Source: Longilinea sp035560795 (lineage in GTDB: Bacteria > Chloroflexota > Anaerolineae > Anaerolineales > Anaerolineaceae). Taken from it: a stretch of 64,000 bases of DNA. Made by a program: the position numbers and the translations under genes. Location: the NCBI GenBank assembly GCA_035560795.1, contig DATMYV010000022.1:47323-111322 (forward strand), read 5' to 3'. Shown here piece after piece: positions 1 through 7,819 of the stretch (position 1 is its first letter; each line of letters starts with the position of its first letter). The notes beneath the pieces were generated by a model. The model saw nothing but the letters and a program-made list of their open reading frames with translations, was not told the origin of the DNA and did no database searches.

Positions 1-807
1 CTTCCAGAAACGGGTAAGATACCGGTTGACCCGCACCCCTTATTCCAGGCACATCCCGAAGCAGGCATCTGCCGGGTAATTTGCTTTTCGCCGCGCCACG
101 ACCTGACCATTCCACAGCTGCCAGTTGAGCAGGTCAGTCAGGTGGTGGCCACATGGAGCGAACAGACAGCTGAATTATTCAGCCGGCCAAAAATCGTGCA
201 TGTCCAGGTTTTCGAAAATAAAGGCGCGATCATGGGCTGTTCAAATCCCCATCCTCACAGCCAGATCTGGTCACAGGGCCTGATCCCGAACGAAACCGCC
301 AAGGAGTTATCCTCCCAGTTGGATTACCAATCCGCTTATGGCAGGCCGTTGTTGCTTGATTATTTACAGGAAGAACACCGGCGCCAGGAACGCCTGGTTC
401 TTTCAAACGATCATTTCACTGCCATCGTGCCTTACTGGGCGGTCTGGCCGTTTGAGGTATTAATAACCGCTCACCGTCCCGTCCCCGATTTGCCATCCCT
501 CTCGCCGGAGGAAGTCATTTCGCTGGCGGCGATTTACCAGCAGTTGGCTATACGCTACGATAATTTATTTGAGGTTTCATTTCCGTATTCGATGGGCTTT
601 CACCAGGCGCCTAACGACGGTAAGGCCCATCCGGAATGGGTTCTGCACGCCCACTTTTACCCGCCGCTTTTGCGCTCGGCAACCATTCGTAAGTATATGG
701 TCGGCTATGAAATGCTCGCCATGCCGCAGCGCGATATTTCCCCCGAATCCTCAGCCGAAAGATTGCGCGCACTTTCTGATGTCCATTATCAACAAGCCGC
801 TGATTGA
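1..807 (+). CDS. galT: Galactose-1-phosphate uridylyltransferase (5' truncated by window edge)
   Basis: Transfers UMP from UDP-glucose to galactose-1-phosphate in the cytoplasmic Leloir pathway. The reading frame is open from base 1, so the N-terminus lies outside the window; about 268 residues are present. The active-site stretch GCSNPHPHSQIW carries the His-Pro-His motif whose second His is uridylylated in this family. The C-terminal half has the expected GYEMLAMPQRD-type ending. The last 29 bases overlap the start of galK in another frame, which indicates one operon and coupled translation. No epimerase gene is visible here; it may lie upstream. Identity is secure, but the start is not seen. 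Confidence 0.93.
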   Translation, partial: LPETGKIPVDPHPLFQAHPEAGICRVICFSPRHDLTIPQLPVEQVSQVVATWSEQTAELFSRPKIVHVQVFENKGAIMGCSNPHPHSQIWSQGLIPNETAKELSSQLDYQSAYGRPLLLDYLQEEHRRQERLVLSNDHFTAIVPYWAVWPFEVLITAHRPVPDLPSLSPEEVISLAAIYQQLAIRYDNLFEVSFPYSMGFHQAPNDGKAHPEWVLHAHFYPPLLRSATIRKYMVGYEMLAMPQRDISPESSAERLRALSDVHYQQAAD

Positions 808-1969
808 ACGAATCGAAAAACGGTTTGCGGACCGGTTTGGTCGATTCCCGACTCATGTCGTCCGTGCGCCTGGCCGGGTGAATTTGTTAGGCGAGCACGT
901 CGATTACAACGATGGTTTCGTGATGCCAGCCGCCATCGAACGTGCTGCTTACATCGCCATTTCTCCCTCACCGAATGGCGTCTCCCGCCTGGTCGCGGCC
1001 GACTTCAACCAGGAAGTCTCGTTCACGCCGGAATCGATCCAGACAAAGACCCAGGCGGACCCTCGTCCACTGCCCGAATGGGGGCTTTACCCAGCCGGTG
1101 TCATGAAAATACTGAGTGAGAATCATTATGCCTCACCGCCCATTTGGGCCATTTTCGCCTCGGACATCCCGCGCGGGTCGGGGTTGAGTTCATCCGCCGC
1201 TGTGGAAACCGCTTTTCTAACCGCCTGGCAGACTTTGGCAGGCTGGTCGATGCCCTTGATGGAACGCGCACTGTTGTGCCAGAAAGCTGAAAACCAATAT
1301 GTCGGCGTGAACTGCGGTATCATGGACCAGTTCGCATCCGTGTGCGGGGTGGAAAATCACCTCCTGCAGCTCGACTGCCGGTCGCTTGAATGGACAATCA
1401 ATCCCATGCCGGAGCAGGCCGTCATTGTCATCGCTGACACGACAGTAAGGCGCAAATTAACCAGCGGCGAATACAACCAGCGCCGAATCGAATGTGAAAC
1501 GGCCGTGCGGTTAATGCGCGAGCGTTTGCCTGGCATCCGTTCACTGCGCGATGTCAGTTTGCCGGATTTCAACCGGTTGGCCGTTCAATTGCCCCCCGTC
1601 ATTGAAAGAAGAGCCCGCCATGTGGTGGCGGAAATTGAGCGCACCACGCGAGCACGGATGCTTCTCGAGCAGGGCGATGTTACCCGTTTTGGCCAGTTGA
1701 TGAACGCTTGCCACGCCAGCCTGCGCGATTTATATGAAGTTTCCAGCTTTGAACTCAATGTGATGGTTGAGATTGCCCAATCCCTACCAGGCTGTTTGGG
1801 TGCCCGCCTGACCGGCGCCGGGTTTGGCGGTTGTACTGTTAATCTAGTTGAAATCAGCCAATCAAGCGATTTTTCCCGCTCGCTCAAGGAACGATACCAG
1901 GACGTCACGGGGCTTGTACCTGAAATATATGTGACCCAGGCTTCCAATGGTGCTGCGCTGGTCAGGTAA
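779..1969 (+). CDS. galK: Galactokinase
   Basis: Phosphorylates galactose with ATP to galactose-1-phosphate, the substrate of the GalT encoded just upstream. The 396-residue length is typical. Visible GHMP-kinase signatures are GRVNLLGEHVDY at residues 32-43 (galactokinase signature), GSGLSSSAAVE near residue 135 (ATP-binding loop) and GARLTGAGFGGC near the C-terminus (motif 3). A longer open frame extends upstream to about 569, but that part only shadows galT. The ATG at 779 gives the expected family N-terminus (MSIINK, then the region before the sugar-binding motif) and overlaps galT by 29 bases. The gene is followed by convergent minus-strand genes, so galTK is the end of its operon. Confidence 0.95.
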   Translation: MSIINKPLIERIEKRFADRFGRFPTHVVRAPGRVNLLGEHVDYNDGFVMPAAIERAAYIAISPSPNGVSRLVAADFNQEVSFTPESIQTKTQADPRPLPEWGLYPAGVMKILSENHYASPPIWAIFASDIPRGSGLSSSAAVETAFLTAWQTLAGWSMPLMERALLCQKAENQYVGVNCGIMDQFASVCGVENHLLQLDCRSLEWTINPMPEQAVIVIADTTVRRKLTSGEYNQRRIECETAVRLMRERLPGIRSLRDVSLPDFNRLAVQLPPVIERRARHVVAEIERTTRARMLLEQGDVTRFGQLMNACHASLRDLYEVSSFELNVMVEIAQSLPGCLGARLTGAGFGGCTVNLVEISQSSDFSRSLKERYQDVTGLVPEIYVTQASNGAALVR

Positions 1970-2103
1970 TTCATAACCTTCTCAAGAACTTCCGACCTGA
2001 CAAACTTTGTACCCACTGGCGCAGCCTGCGAATGGGTCGGAAAATGGATCGAGCTGAATAGTAGGAAGGTTGAATGCCGGCCGATCGATGCTTCTCTCTA
2101 GGT

Positions 2104-3006
2104 TTAACCCGTCACAGGTACCAACAAAATGGGTAGATGGGTGCGGGAAACGATTCTTGGGGCAACGCTGCCTGCCCACAACGCACTCATCCCTTTCTTC
2201 CCATGCGTACCCAAAATGATCAGGTCTGCTTTCTTAAGTTCGGCTAATTTCACCACCTCAACCGCCGGGTCGCCCCGTTCGACCTCTGCCGTAGCAGTAA
2301 TTTGTTGGGCAGTCAGATGATTCAATTTTTCCTGTAAGTATTCGCAGGCTTCATCTTCGGCGATCTCTAGCATTGCATTGGTCGCGGCCGGTAAAAGCGT
2401 GCCGGTCGCCGCATCTTCAGCGCTCAAGGTGGAGAGGGTCGGCACGATCCGTACCAGATCCAATTCAGCCCCAATCGCCCTGGCTAGTTCACTCGCCACC
2501 ACCAGGCTGTAATCATGATCCTCTTCGCCATCCAGTGCAACCAGGCAGCGCTCAAACCTGACATTTTGATAAGAAGTCCTGGCATCCGGTTGCAACAGCA
2601 TGACAGGCACAGACCCAGCGGAGATTACCTGCTGCGGGATGCTTCCCATCACCAAATCATGCAACCCGCCTTCGCCATGTGCACAAAGAATGATCAAATC
2701 CGGTTTTAATTCCTGGCTGTGTTCCACGATGCTTCGGGCCACCTGGCTCACTTCCTCTGTATGGACATGGGTACTTATATTTATCTGGGCACCAAAATTT
2801 TGTCCGGCAATTATTTTCAAATACTGGCGGGCATCGTCCTCTGTAGTCAAATGTTTTTGACCGTGAATTTCCTGCGGAGCGTTTTTTTCGATGACATGCA
2901 GCAGCGTAACATGCGAACCAAGTTTGGCGCTTAGCGCCACCGCAGGAGGAATCGCCGCCTCAGCCAACCCCGAGCCATCCAATGGGACAAGGATATGTTT
3001 AAACAT
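2104..3006 (-). CDS. Tandem-domain universal stress protein (UspA family)
   Basis: A cytoplasmic 300-residue protein made of two UspA domains in tandem, about residues 1-145 and 150-300. Both halves start with the beta-strand pattern ILVPLDGS or CLVALDGE. Both end with the nucleotide-binding pattern G-2x-G-9x-G-S/T: GEGGLHDLVMGS in the first half and GTHGKKGMSALWAGS in the second. This suggests ATP-binding-type domains. The start ATG is preceded by GGAGG lying inside the last codons of the mntH gene, with only two bases between the genes, so translation is coupled to mntH. The pairing suggests a role in metal or oxidative stress; the exact function is not known. Confidence 0.93.
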   Translation of the reverse strand: MFKHILVPLDGSGLAEAAIPPAVALSAKLGSHVTLLHVIEKNAPQEIHGQKHLTTEDDARQYLKIIAGQNFGAQINISTHVHTEEVSQVARSIVEHSQELKPDLIILCAHGEGGLHDLVMGSIPQQVISAGSVPVMLLQPDARTSYQNVRFERCLVALDGEEDHDYSLVVASELARAIGAELDLVRIVPTLSTLSAEDAATGTLLPAATNAMLEIAEDEACEYLQEKLNHLTAQQITATAEVERGDPAVEVVKLAELKKADLIILGTHGKKGMSALWAGSVAPRIVSRTHLPILLVPVTG

Positions 3007-3008
3007 GG

Positions 3009-4316
3009 TTATCCTCCAAAAAATGTCGTATAGAGCAGGTAAATGTTCAGCACCACAATGATTCCAGCGACGCCCATAGCCAGGATGGTGGTAAATTTAC
3101 GATTGACCAGGACACCCATGATCTTTTTCTGACTTGTAAAAATGACCAGCGGGATGATCGCAAATGGCAGCCCAAAACTTAATAGAACCTGGCTGATGAC
3201 CAGCGTGCGGCTGGGGTCCAAACCAATGGCAATCACAATCATTGAGGGAACCATCGTCACCAATCGCCGGATCCAGACCGGGATCTCCCAATGCAGAAAA
3301 CCCTGCATGATAACCTGACCTGCCATCGTCCCGACGGATGCGCTTGAAAGCCCCGAAGCGAGCAGGGAAATTGCAAAAATGCTTTGGGAGGCTTTTCCCA
3401 ATAATGGCTCGAGGGTTTTATAGGCTTCCTGAATCGTTCCAACTGTCGTCAACCCCTGGCTGTGAAAGGTTGAAGCTGCCATGATTAACATGGCGCCGTT
3501 GACCAGACTGGCAACGCCCATTGCAATGAGCACATCCACCATCTCGAACCGGAACAACCTCTTGAGTTGCTCTGGTTTTTTAACCTTTACCCTGCCCTGC
3601 ATCAATGCACTGTGCAAAAAGATGGCATGCGGCATAACCGTCGCCCCGAGAATTCCGGCAGCCAGGATGATGCTCTCAGGACCCTGTAACGAAGGTACCA
3701 CGGCATGGTAAAGCACATTGCCCCAATTGGGTTTATCGATAATGGTTTCAATCACATAACAGACCGCAATCACGCCGACCAGAGAAGAAATGACTGCCTC
3801 CAGCGGCCGGAATCCCTTGCGCTCGAGTCCTAAAATGATAAAAGTCGTTATTCCGGTCAGAATCCCGGCCACCCAAAGGGGAATGTTAAATAACAGGTTG
3901 AAACCAATGGCGGCGCCCAAAAATTCAGCCAGATCAGTCGCCATTGCAACCAGTTCCATCAAGACCCATAAGAACATGACAAACCAAGGCTTGAAGTGTT
4001 TCCGGCATTGTTCGGCCAGGTTCAAACCAGTTGCGATGCCCAGTTTTGCCGATAGGGTTTGGATCAGGATCGCCATCAAGTTGCTGGCAACAATTACCCA
4101 CAGCAAGGTATAGCCAAACTCTGCACCGCCGGCGATGTTGGTTGCGAAGTTGCCAGGATCCACATATGCGACGCTTGCAATGAAGGCTGGCCCCAGAAAA
4201 GGAAGCAGGCTGGCGAATCTACCTTTCTTGCTTTTGCCCCGCAAGACCGCCTGGGCTGCTTTTACCGTGCGGTTATCACTGGATGCCGTTGCAGTTGCTT
4301 TGGGTTTATTCGCCAT
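3009..4316 (-). CDS. mntH: NRAMP-family divalent metal (Mn2+/Fe2+) transporter
   Basis: A 435-residue proton-coupled importer of Mn2+ or Fe2+ in the cytoplasmic membrane. NRAMP signatures are visible: VDPGN in the first helix (the Asp and Asn coordinate metal) and MPHAIFLHSAL in helix 6. About eleven hydrophobic segments follow a basic N-terminal tail (KPKATATASS...RGKSKKGR). A TTG 18 bases upstream could extend the frame to 4334. The ATG at 4316 has GGAG at good spacing (acggagccagcATG), so I prefer it. A sigma70-like promoter lies just upstream (4358-4387). The stop is two bases from the universal stress protein gene, which forms a two-gene operon. Substrate choice between Mn and Fe cannot be settled from sequence. 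Confidence 0.93.
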   Translation of the reverse strand: MANKPKATATASSDNRTVKAAQAVLRGKSKKGRFASLLPFLGPAFIASVAYVDPGNFATNIAGGAEFGYTLLWVIVASNLMAILIQTLSAKLGIATGLNLAEQCRKHFKPWFVMFLWVLMELVAMATDLAEFLGAAIGFNLLFNIPLWVAGILTGITTFIILGLERKGFRPLEAVISSLVGVIAVCYVIETIIDKPNWGNVLYHAVVPSLQGPESIILAAGILGATVMPHAIFLHSALMQGRVKVKKPEQLKRLFRFEMVDVLIAMGVASLVNGAMLIMAASTFHSQGLTTVGTIQEAYKTLEPLLGKASQSIFAISLLASGLSSASVGTMAGQVIMQGFLHWEIPVWIRRLVTMVPSMIVIAIGLDPSRTLVISQVLLSFGLPFAIIPLVIFTSQKKIMGVLVNRKFTTILAMGVAGIIVVLNIYLLYTTFFGG

Positions 4317-4633
4317 GCTGGCTCCGTAATTCAATTACAAATCTTCGCATGACATAAATAGTAGCTGAATAACCGTAAGTTCGTCAAGACAATTCTATTA
4401 CCCGCCAATGATCAGTCCCCTCTTTACACAAACCGACCTTTTCATTATCCATATCGTTGATGGTTTCTGCCCGGTAAGGATGGCTGCCTTATTTTTGTTG
4501 TTCTACATACAATTGTAAAATCTGATCAGGACTATCGATAGGCGTTATAATCCATCTCTCACCATTTTAGACTGCAAAACCATTTATGTCCCCAAAATAT
4601 TTCAATCGTTTACCAACGAAAGGATCATCGGCC
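4317..4633. other. Divergent intergenic region mntH / dipeptidase
   Basis: About 317 bases between mntH (left) and the dipeptidase gene (right). It holds the mntH promoter and, on the plus strand, a TATAAT at 4546-4551 that could serve the dipeptidase gene. The -35 position for that element (around 4523-4528) is poor. No gene or clear operator is seen. Confidence 0.5.
4358..4387 (-). promoter_or_regulatory. Predicted sigma70 promoter of mntH
   Basis: On the minus strand TTGACG (4387-4382) is followed after 18 bases by TACTAT (4363-4358). Transcription would begin near 4351, about 35 bases before the mntH ATG. The match is good but no transcript data exist. I could not recognise an MntR or Fur box with confidence. 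Confidence 0.6.
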
Positions 4634-6031
4634 ATGCTCCAGCAACGAATTGATCAGTATTTCGAAAATCAAGAAAATGAGCTCGTCGATACCATTTCCA
4701 GGCTGATCGCCGTTCGGAGCGTGCGGGAAGATCCCCTGCCCGGTATACCTTTTGGAAAGGGTCCAGCCGAAGCACTGGCACTCAGTCTCCGCATAGCCAG
4801 CGACCTGGGCTTTCTGACGGCGAACCACGAAAATTACGTTGGGACAGTGGACCTCAATACCCAGGAAACGCGCCTTGGCATCCTTTGCCACCTGGATGTG
4901 GTCGGCGAGGGCAGCGGTTGGAGCACGCCGCCGTATACAGCAGTAAGCAAAGATGGCATGCTCTATGGGCGAGGATCAAGCGATGATAAAGGCCCACTGG
5001 CAGCCGCCCTGTTTGCCCTAAAAGCGGTCAAGGATTTGGAAATCCCGCTCAAATTCAATACCCGTCTGATCCTTGGCACGGATGAGGAAACAAATTCTGC
5101 CGATATAAAATATTATTTCGAACGCCATGCCACGCCGCCATTCACATTTTCCCCGGATGGCGCTTTTCCGGTCATCAACACCGAGAAAGGCAGCTTCAAG
5201 TCTACTTTTACAAAAACCTGGCCTGTTTCTGCCGATCTACCCCGCATTGCCTCAGTCAAAGGCGGCTTTCGTATCAACGTCGTCCCGCCCGAGGCTGAAG
5301 CCATGGTGGAGGGCTTGTCGATAGCCGACCTCCAGCCTTATAGCGATCGGGCGTCAAGAATCACAGGCGCAGATTACCAATTGACAGTTGAAAACGATGT
5401 GGTGAAGATCCTGGCCATCGGCAAGGGCGGACACGCTGCCATGCCGGAAAAGGCGAATAACGCCATCACTGCCTTGTTTACGCTGCTGGTGTCCTTACCC
5501 ATCGCAGCAAGCGAAAGCTTCACCGCCATCCGCGATCTAAACCGTCTGCTCCCGCATGGCGACTATTACGGAAAATCCATCGGGATTGCCCAGTCGGATG
5601 AAATTTCCGGTCCTTTAACCCTCTCGTTCAATATCTTCGAGCAAACGCTCACGGGATTTACAGGCCGTTTTGACAGCCGCGCGCCGCTGTGTGCGACCAA
5701 AGAGAATTGCCTGGATGTAGCGGCTCGCCAATTCGCCCATGCGGGAATTCAATTTGATGGCAAACTGTCTCCAGCCCACCACACGCCTTGCGACTCGCCC
5801 TTTGTCCAGACTCTCCTGGCAGCCTACGAGCAGTACACCGGCCTAAAGGGATCCTGTGAATCAACCGGGGGCGGCACCTACGTCCATGACATCGAAGGCG
5901 GAGTCGCTTTTGGCGCCATGATGCCGGGCTTCGAATCCAACATGCATGGCGCCAATGAGCATATGCGGATTGCTGACCTGATCATGGCAGCCAAAATCTT
6001 CACCCAGGTAATTATTGATTTGTGCGGGTAA
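4634..6031 (+). CDS. pepV: M20-family dipeptidase, PepV-like
   Basis: A cytoplasmic zinc dipeptidase of about 465 residues, near the length of lactic-acid-bacterial PepV. It would hydrolyse unblocked dipeptides. M20 metal-site motifs are visible: HLDVVGEGSGW (zinc His plus catalytic Asp), GRGSSDDKGP (bridging Asp) and LGTDEETNS (catalytic and zinc Glu). A SPDGAFPVINTEKG stretch is typical of PepV/DapE-like enzymes. The dimerisation (lid) domain sits in the middle, and the C-terminus has ESTGGGTYVHDIEGGVAFG and the zinc His in MHGANEH. An upstream ATG at 4586 is possible. The ATG at 4634 follows AGGA at nine bases and matches the family start (MLQQRIDQYF). It appears monocistronic. Confidence 0.9.
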   Translation: MLQQRIDQYFENQENELVDTISRLIAVRSVREDPLPGIPFGKGPAEALALSLRIASDLGFLTANHENYVGTVDLNTQETRLGILCHLDVVGEGSGWSTPPYTAVSKDGMLYGRGSSDDKGPLAAALFALKAVKDLEIPLKFNTRLILGTDEETNSADIKYYFERHATPPFTFSPDGAFPVINTEKGSFKSTFTKTWPVSADLPRIASVKGGFRINVVPPEAEAMVEGLSIADLQPYSDRASRITGADYQLTVENDVVKILAIGKGGHAAMPEKANNAITALFTLLVSLPIAASESFTAIRDLNRLLPHGDYYGKSIGIAQSDEISGPLTLSFNIFEQTLTGFTGRFDSRAPLCATKENCLDVAARQFAHAGIQFDGKLSPAHHTPCDSPFVQTLLAAYEQYTGLKGSCESTGGGTYVHDIEGGVAFGAMMPGFESNMHGANEHMRIADLIMAAKIFTQVIIDLCG

Positions 6032-6424
6032 ACAATGCTGAAGATGATCCATCGCCTGATTACCTGGCGCGATTTACAACTGGGCAAACAAAACCTTAAA
6101 TCTCTTCCATCGTTCTTCAGGCTTGGCAAATGCTAATTACTCTAAATTGAATTATTCATTTTCAGGGGTGCAGGTTTGAAATGAATGGATAATGATGAGG
6201 GCTATCATCAAGAAGAATTCGTAGGCCCCCTGGATGATGGCCCATCTCAAATGGGGATGTTGCCGTTTACTCATTTCTCGATGGCGTGTTTTGTATTTCT
6301 TTCCAGGAATTTGAGCATAATAAAGAAGGGGCCGACATCTGCACTAAAAGAATTACGAATCTCTACCAGCACAATTCTTGCATCAAGATTGTGTCAACCT
6401 TTTTCCATAGCTTAGCTTTTTACA
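6032..6424. other. Intergenic stretch with no recognised gene
   Basis: About 390 bases between the dipeptidase gene and the first GT-C gene. I see no convincing coding frame, RNA gene or strong promoter. Short frames here lack a ribosome site and have no recognisable product. A weak -10-like TAGCTT (6413-6418) lies directly before the next ATG, which has no Shine-Dalgarno. Confidence 0.4.
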
Positions 6425-7663
6425 ATGAAGAAACAATTCCGACCAACACTCTGGTTTCAAATCACACTGCTTTTACTGACGGTGATTGGGCTTCGCCTGG
6501 TCCTGGCATGGATTTTCGGAACCGAGGCGGCAGACCTGGCACAATACCGCTGGATGGCGAATATTATTCTAAACAATGAAAACATTTATAAAACCGCCGG
6601 TTTGTACCACTACACGCCCATCCCCATGTTTCTACCTGCCTGGTCCGAGCAACTTGCCCAGGCGATCAAACTACCCTTCCATTTTGTGGTCAAATGGCCT
6701 ATGGTCCTGGCGGATGCCGGGATCGCATTGCTCTTGTGGTGGCAGGCCCAAAAACGCGGCTTACCGCATGCCGCCATTTGGATTGGGTTGGCCTACGCCA
6801 TTAACCCGGTCAGCCTGCTGACAACCTCTTTCCACGGCAGTTACAGCGTATTGCCAGCCTTTTTTATGTTGTTGGCCTATTACCTGGTCAGTTTCTTTCC
6901 GGCAAAACAATATTACCGTTTATCCGGGTTGAGCCTGGGAATGGCGATCGGTCTGCGCGGTTACCCGGCACTTTTTTTACCTTTTTTTCTAATGAAAATG
7001 GACCTGAATCGCCGGCAGAAAGCCATGTTTCTACTTGCGTCGATATTGCCGTCTGCCATCACGCTGGCACCATTTCTACTGGCCAATTTTCAAGCGGTCT
7101 GGCAGAGCGTTTTTGCATACAGCGGTGTGGCGGATTACGGCTGGATTGCCATCCTGCGCGCAATCGGGGAATTAACCACAGGGAATCGATACCTTCCCGG
7201 CACACTTGCCAAGGACCTTCTTAGTATCAGCAAATGGCTTTTCCTGATCCTCTATTTACTGTTTACGATCCTTTTCTGGCGCAAACAAAACCGTTTCAGC
7301 CTCCTCAGCGGCATTTTGGCGACACAATTGTTATTCTTTGGAATTTATGGCGGCATCAGCTCGCAATACCTGGTTTGGGCTGTTCCATTTGCCTTGCTCA
7401 TCGGGACCGGTTGGGAAAAAGCATTCACCTGGTCTGCCTTTGCCACCATGGTTTCTTTCTACCTTTATTTTTTCCCGGCGATTTTGTTCGGTGATGTACC
7501 CATTCGATGGCGGGAGCTGAATCCTGCCGTCATGCCCTATTACCTGGTGTTTAATCTTGCTTTTTGGGGTATCTGCCTCGCCTGGATAATCCGCACCATC
7601 ACCCATCCATTACCCGACATTGCCATATGCACCCATGAAGCAAAATACCAGCAACAGGATTGA
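6425..7663 (+). CDS. GT-C-type integral membrane glycosyltransferase-like protein
   Basis: A 412-residue protein with about ten hydrophobic helices. The layout resembles polyprenyl-phosphate-dependent GT-C enzymes (DUF2029/PIG-M-like mannosyltransferases): a short cytosolic N-terminus, a first helix, then an extracytoplasmic loop carrying an acidic residue (GTEAADLAQYRWM), and repeated membrane spans. Such enzymes transfer a sugar from a lipid carrier on the outer face of the membrane. The gene precedes a second GT-C-like gene in the same direction. The start ATG has no obvious Shine-Dalgarno. Neither substrate nor acceptor can be inferred. The family call is from hydropathy and general pattern, not from a diagnostic motif. 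Confidence 0.65.
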   Translation: MKKQFRPTLWFQITLLLLTVIGLRLVLAWIFGTEAADLAQYRWMANIILNNENIYKTAGLYHYTPIPMFLPAWSEQLAQAIKLPFHFVVKWPMVLADAGIALLLWWQAQKRGLPHAAIWIGLAYAINPVSLLTTSFHGSYSVLPAFFMLLAYYLVSFFPAKQYYRLSGLSLGMAIGLRGYPALFLPFFLMKMDLNRRQKAMFLLASILPSAITLAPFLLANFQAVWQSVFAYSGVADYGWIAILRAIGELTTGNRYLPGTLAKDLLSISKWLFLILYLLFTILFWRKQNRFSLLSGILATQLLFFGIYGGISSQYLVWAVPFALLIGTGWEKAFTWSAFATMVSFYLYFFPAILFGDVPIRWRELNPAVMPYYLVFNLAFWGICLAWIIRTITHPLPDIAICTHEAKYQQQD

Positions 7664-7819
7664 TTTATTCACAAAGCGGCCGGCTGATTTGAAAGAATCA
7701 GAAAGGTTTGGAATCCAGTATCACTTTCTTCGCTAGGCACCTTTCCGAAAGAGTTGTTGCAAATGAACGAGAACCATTGAACCGTCAGATCATTATTCCC
7801 ACCGGTGAAGAGGTCTTTT

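Noticed and set aside
569..778. Upstream extension of galK
   Set aside because: It lies entirely inside galT in another frame, and the protein N-terminus from 779 matches the galactokinase family.
4400..4450. GTCCC-containing stretch upstream of mntH considered as a sixth stress element
   Set aside because: Aligned at GTCCC, the G-TAGC block, TATAG box and -10 positions do not match.
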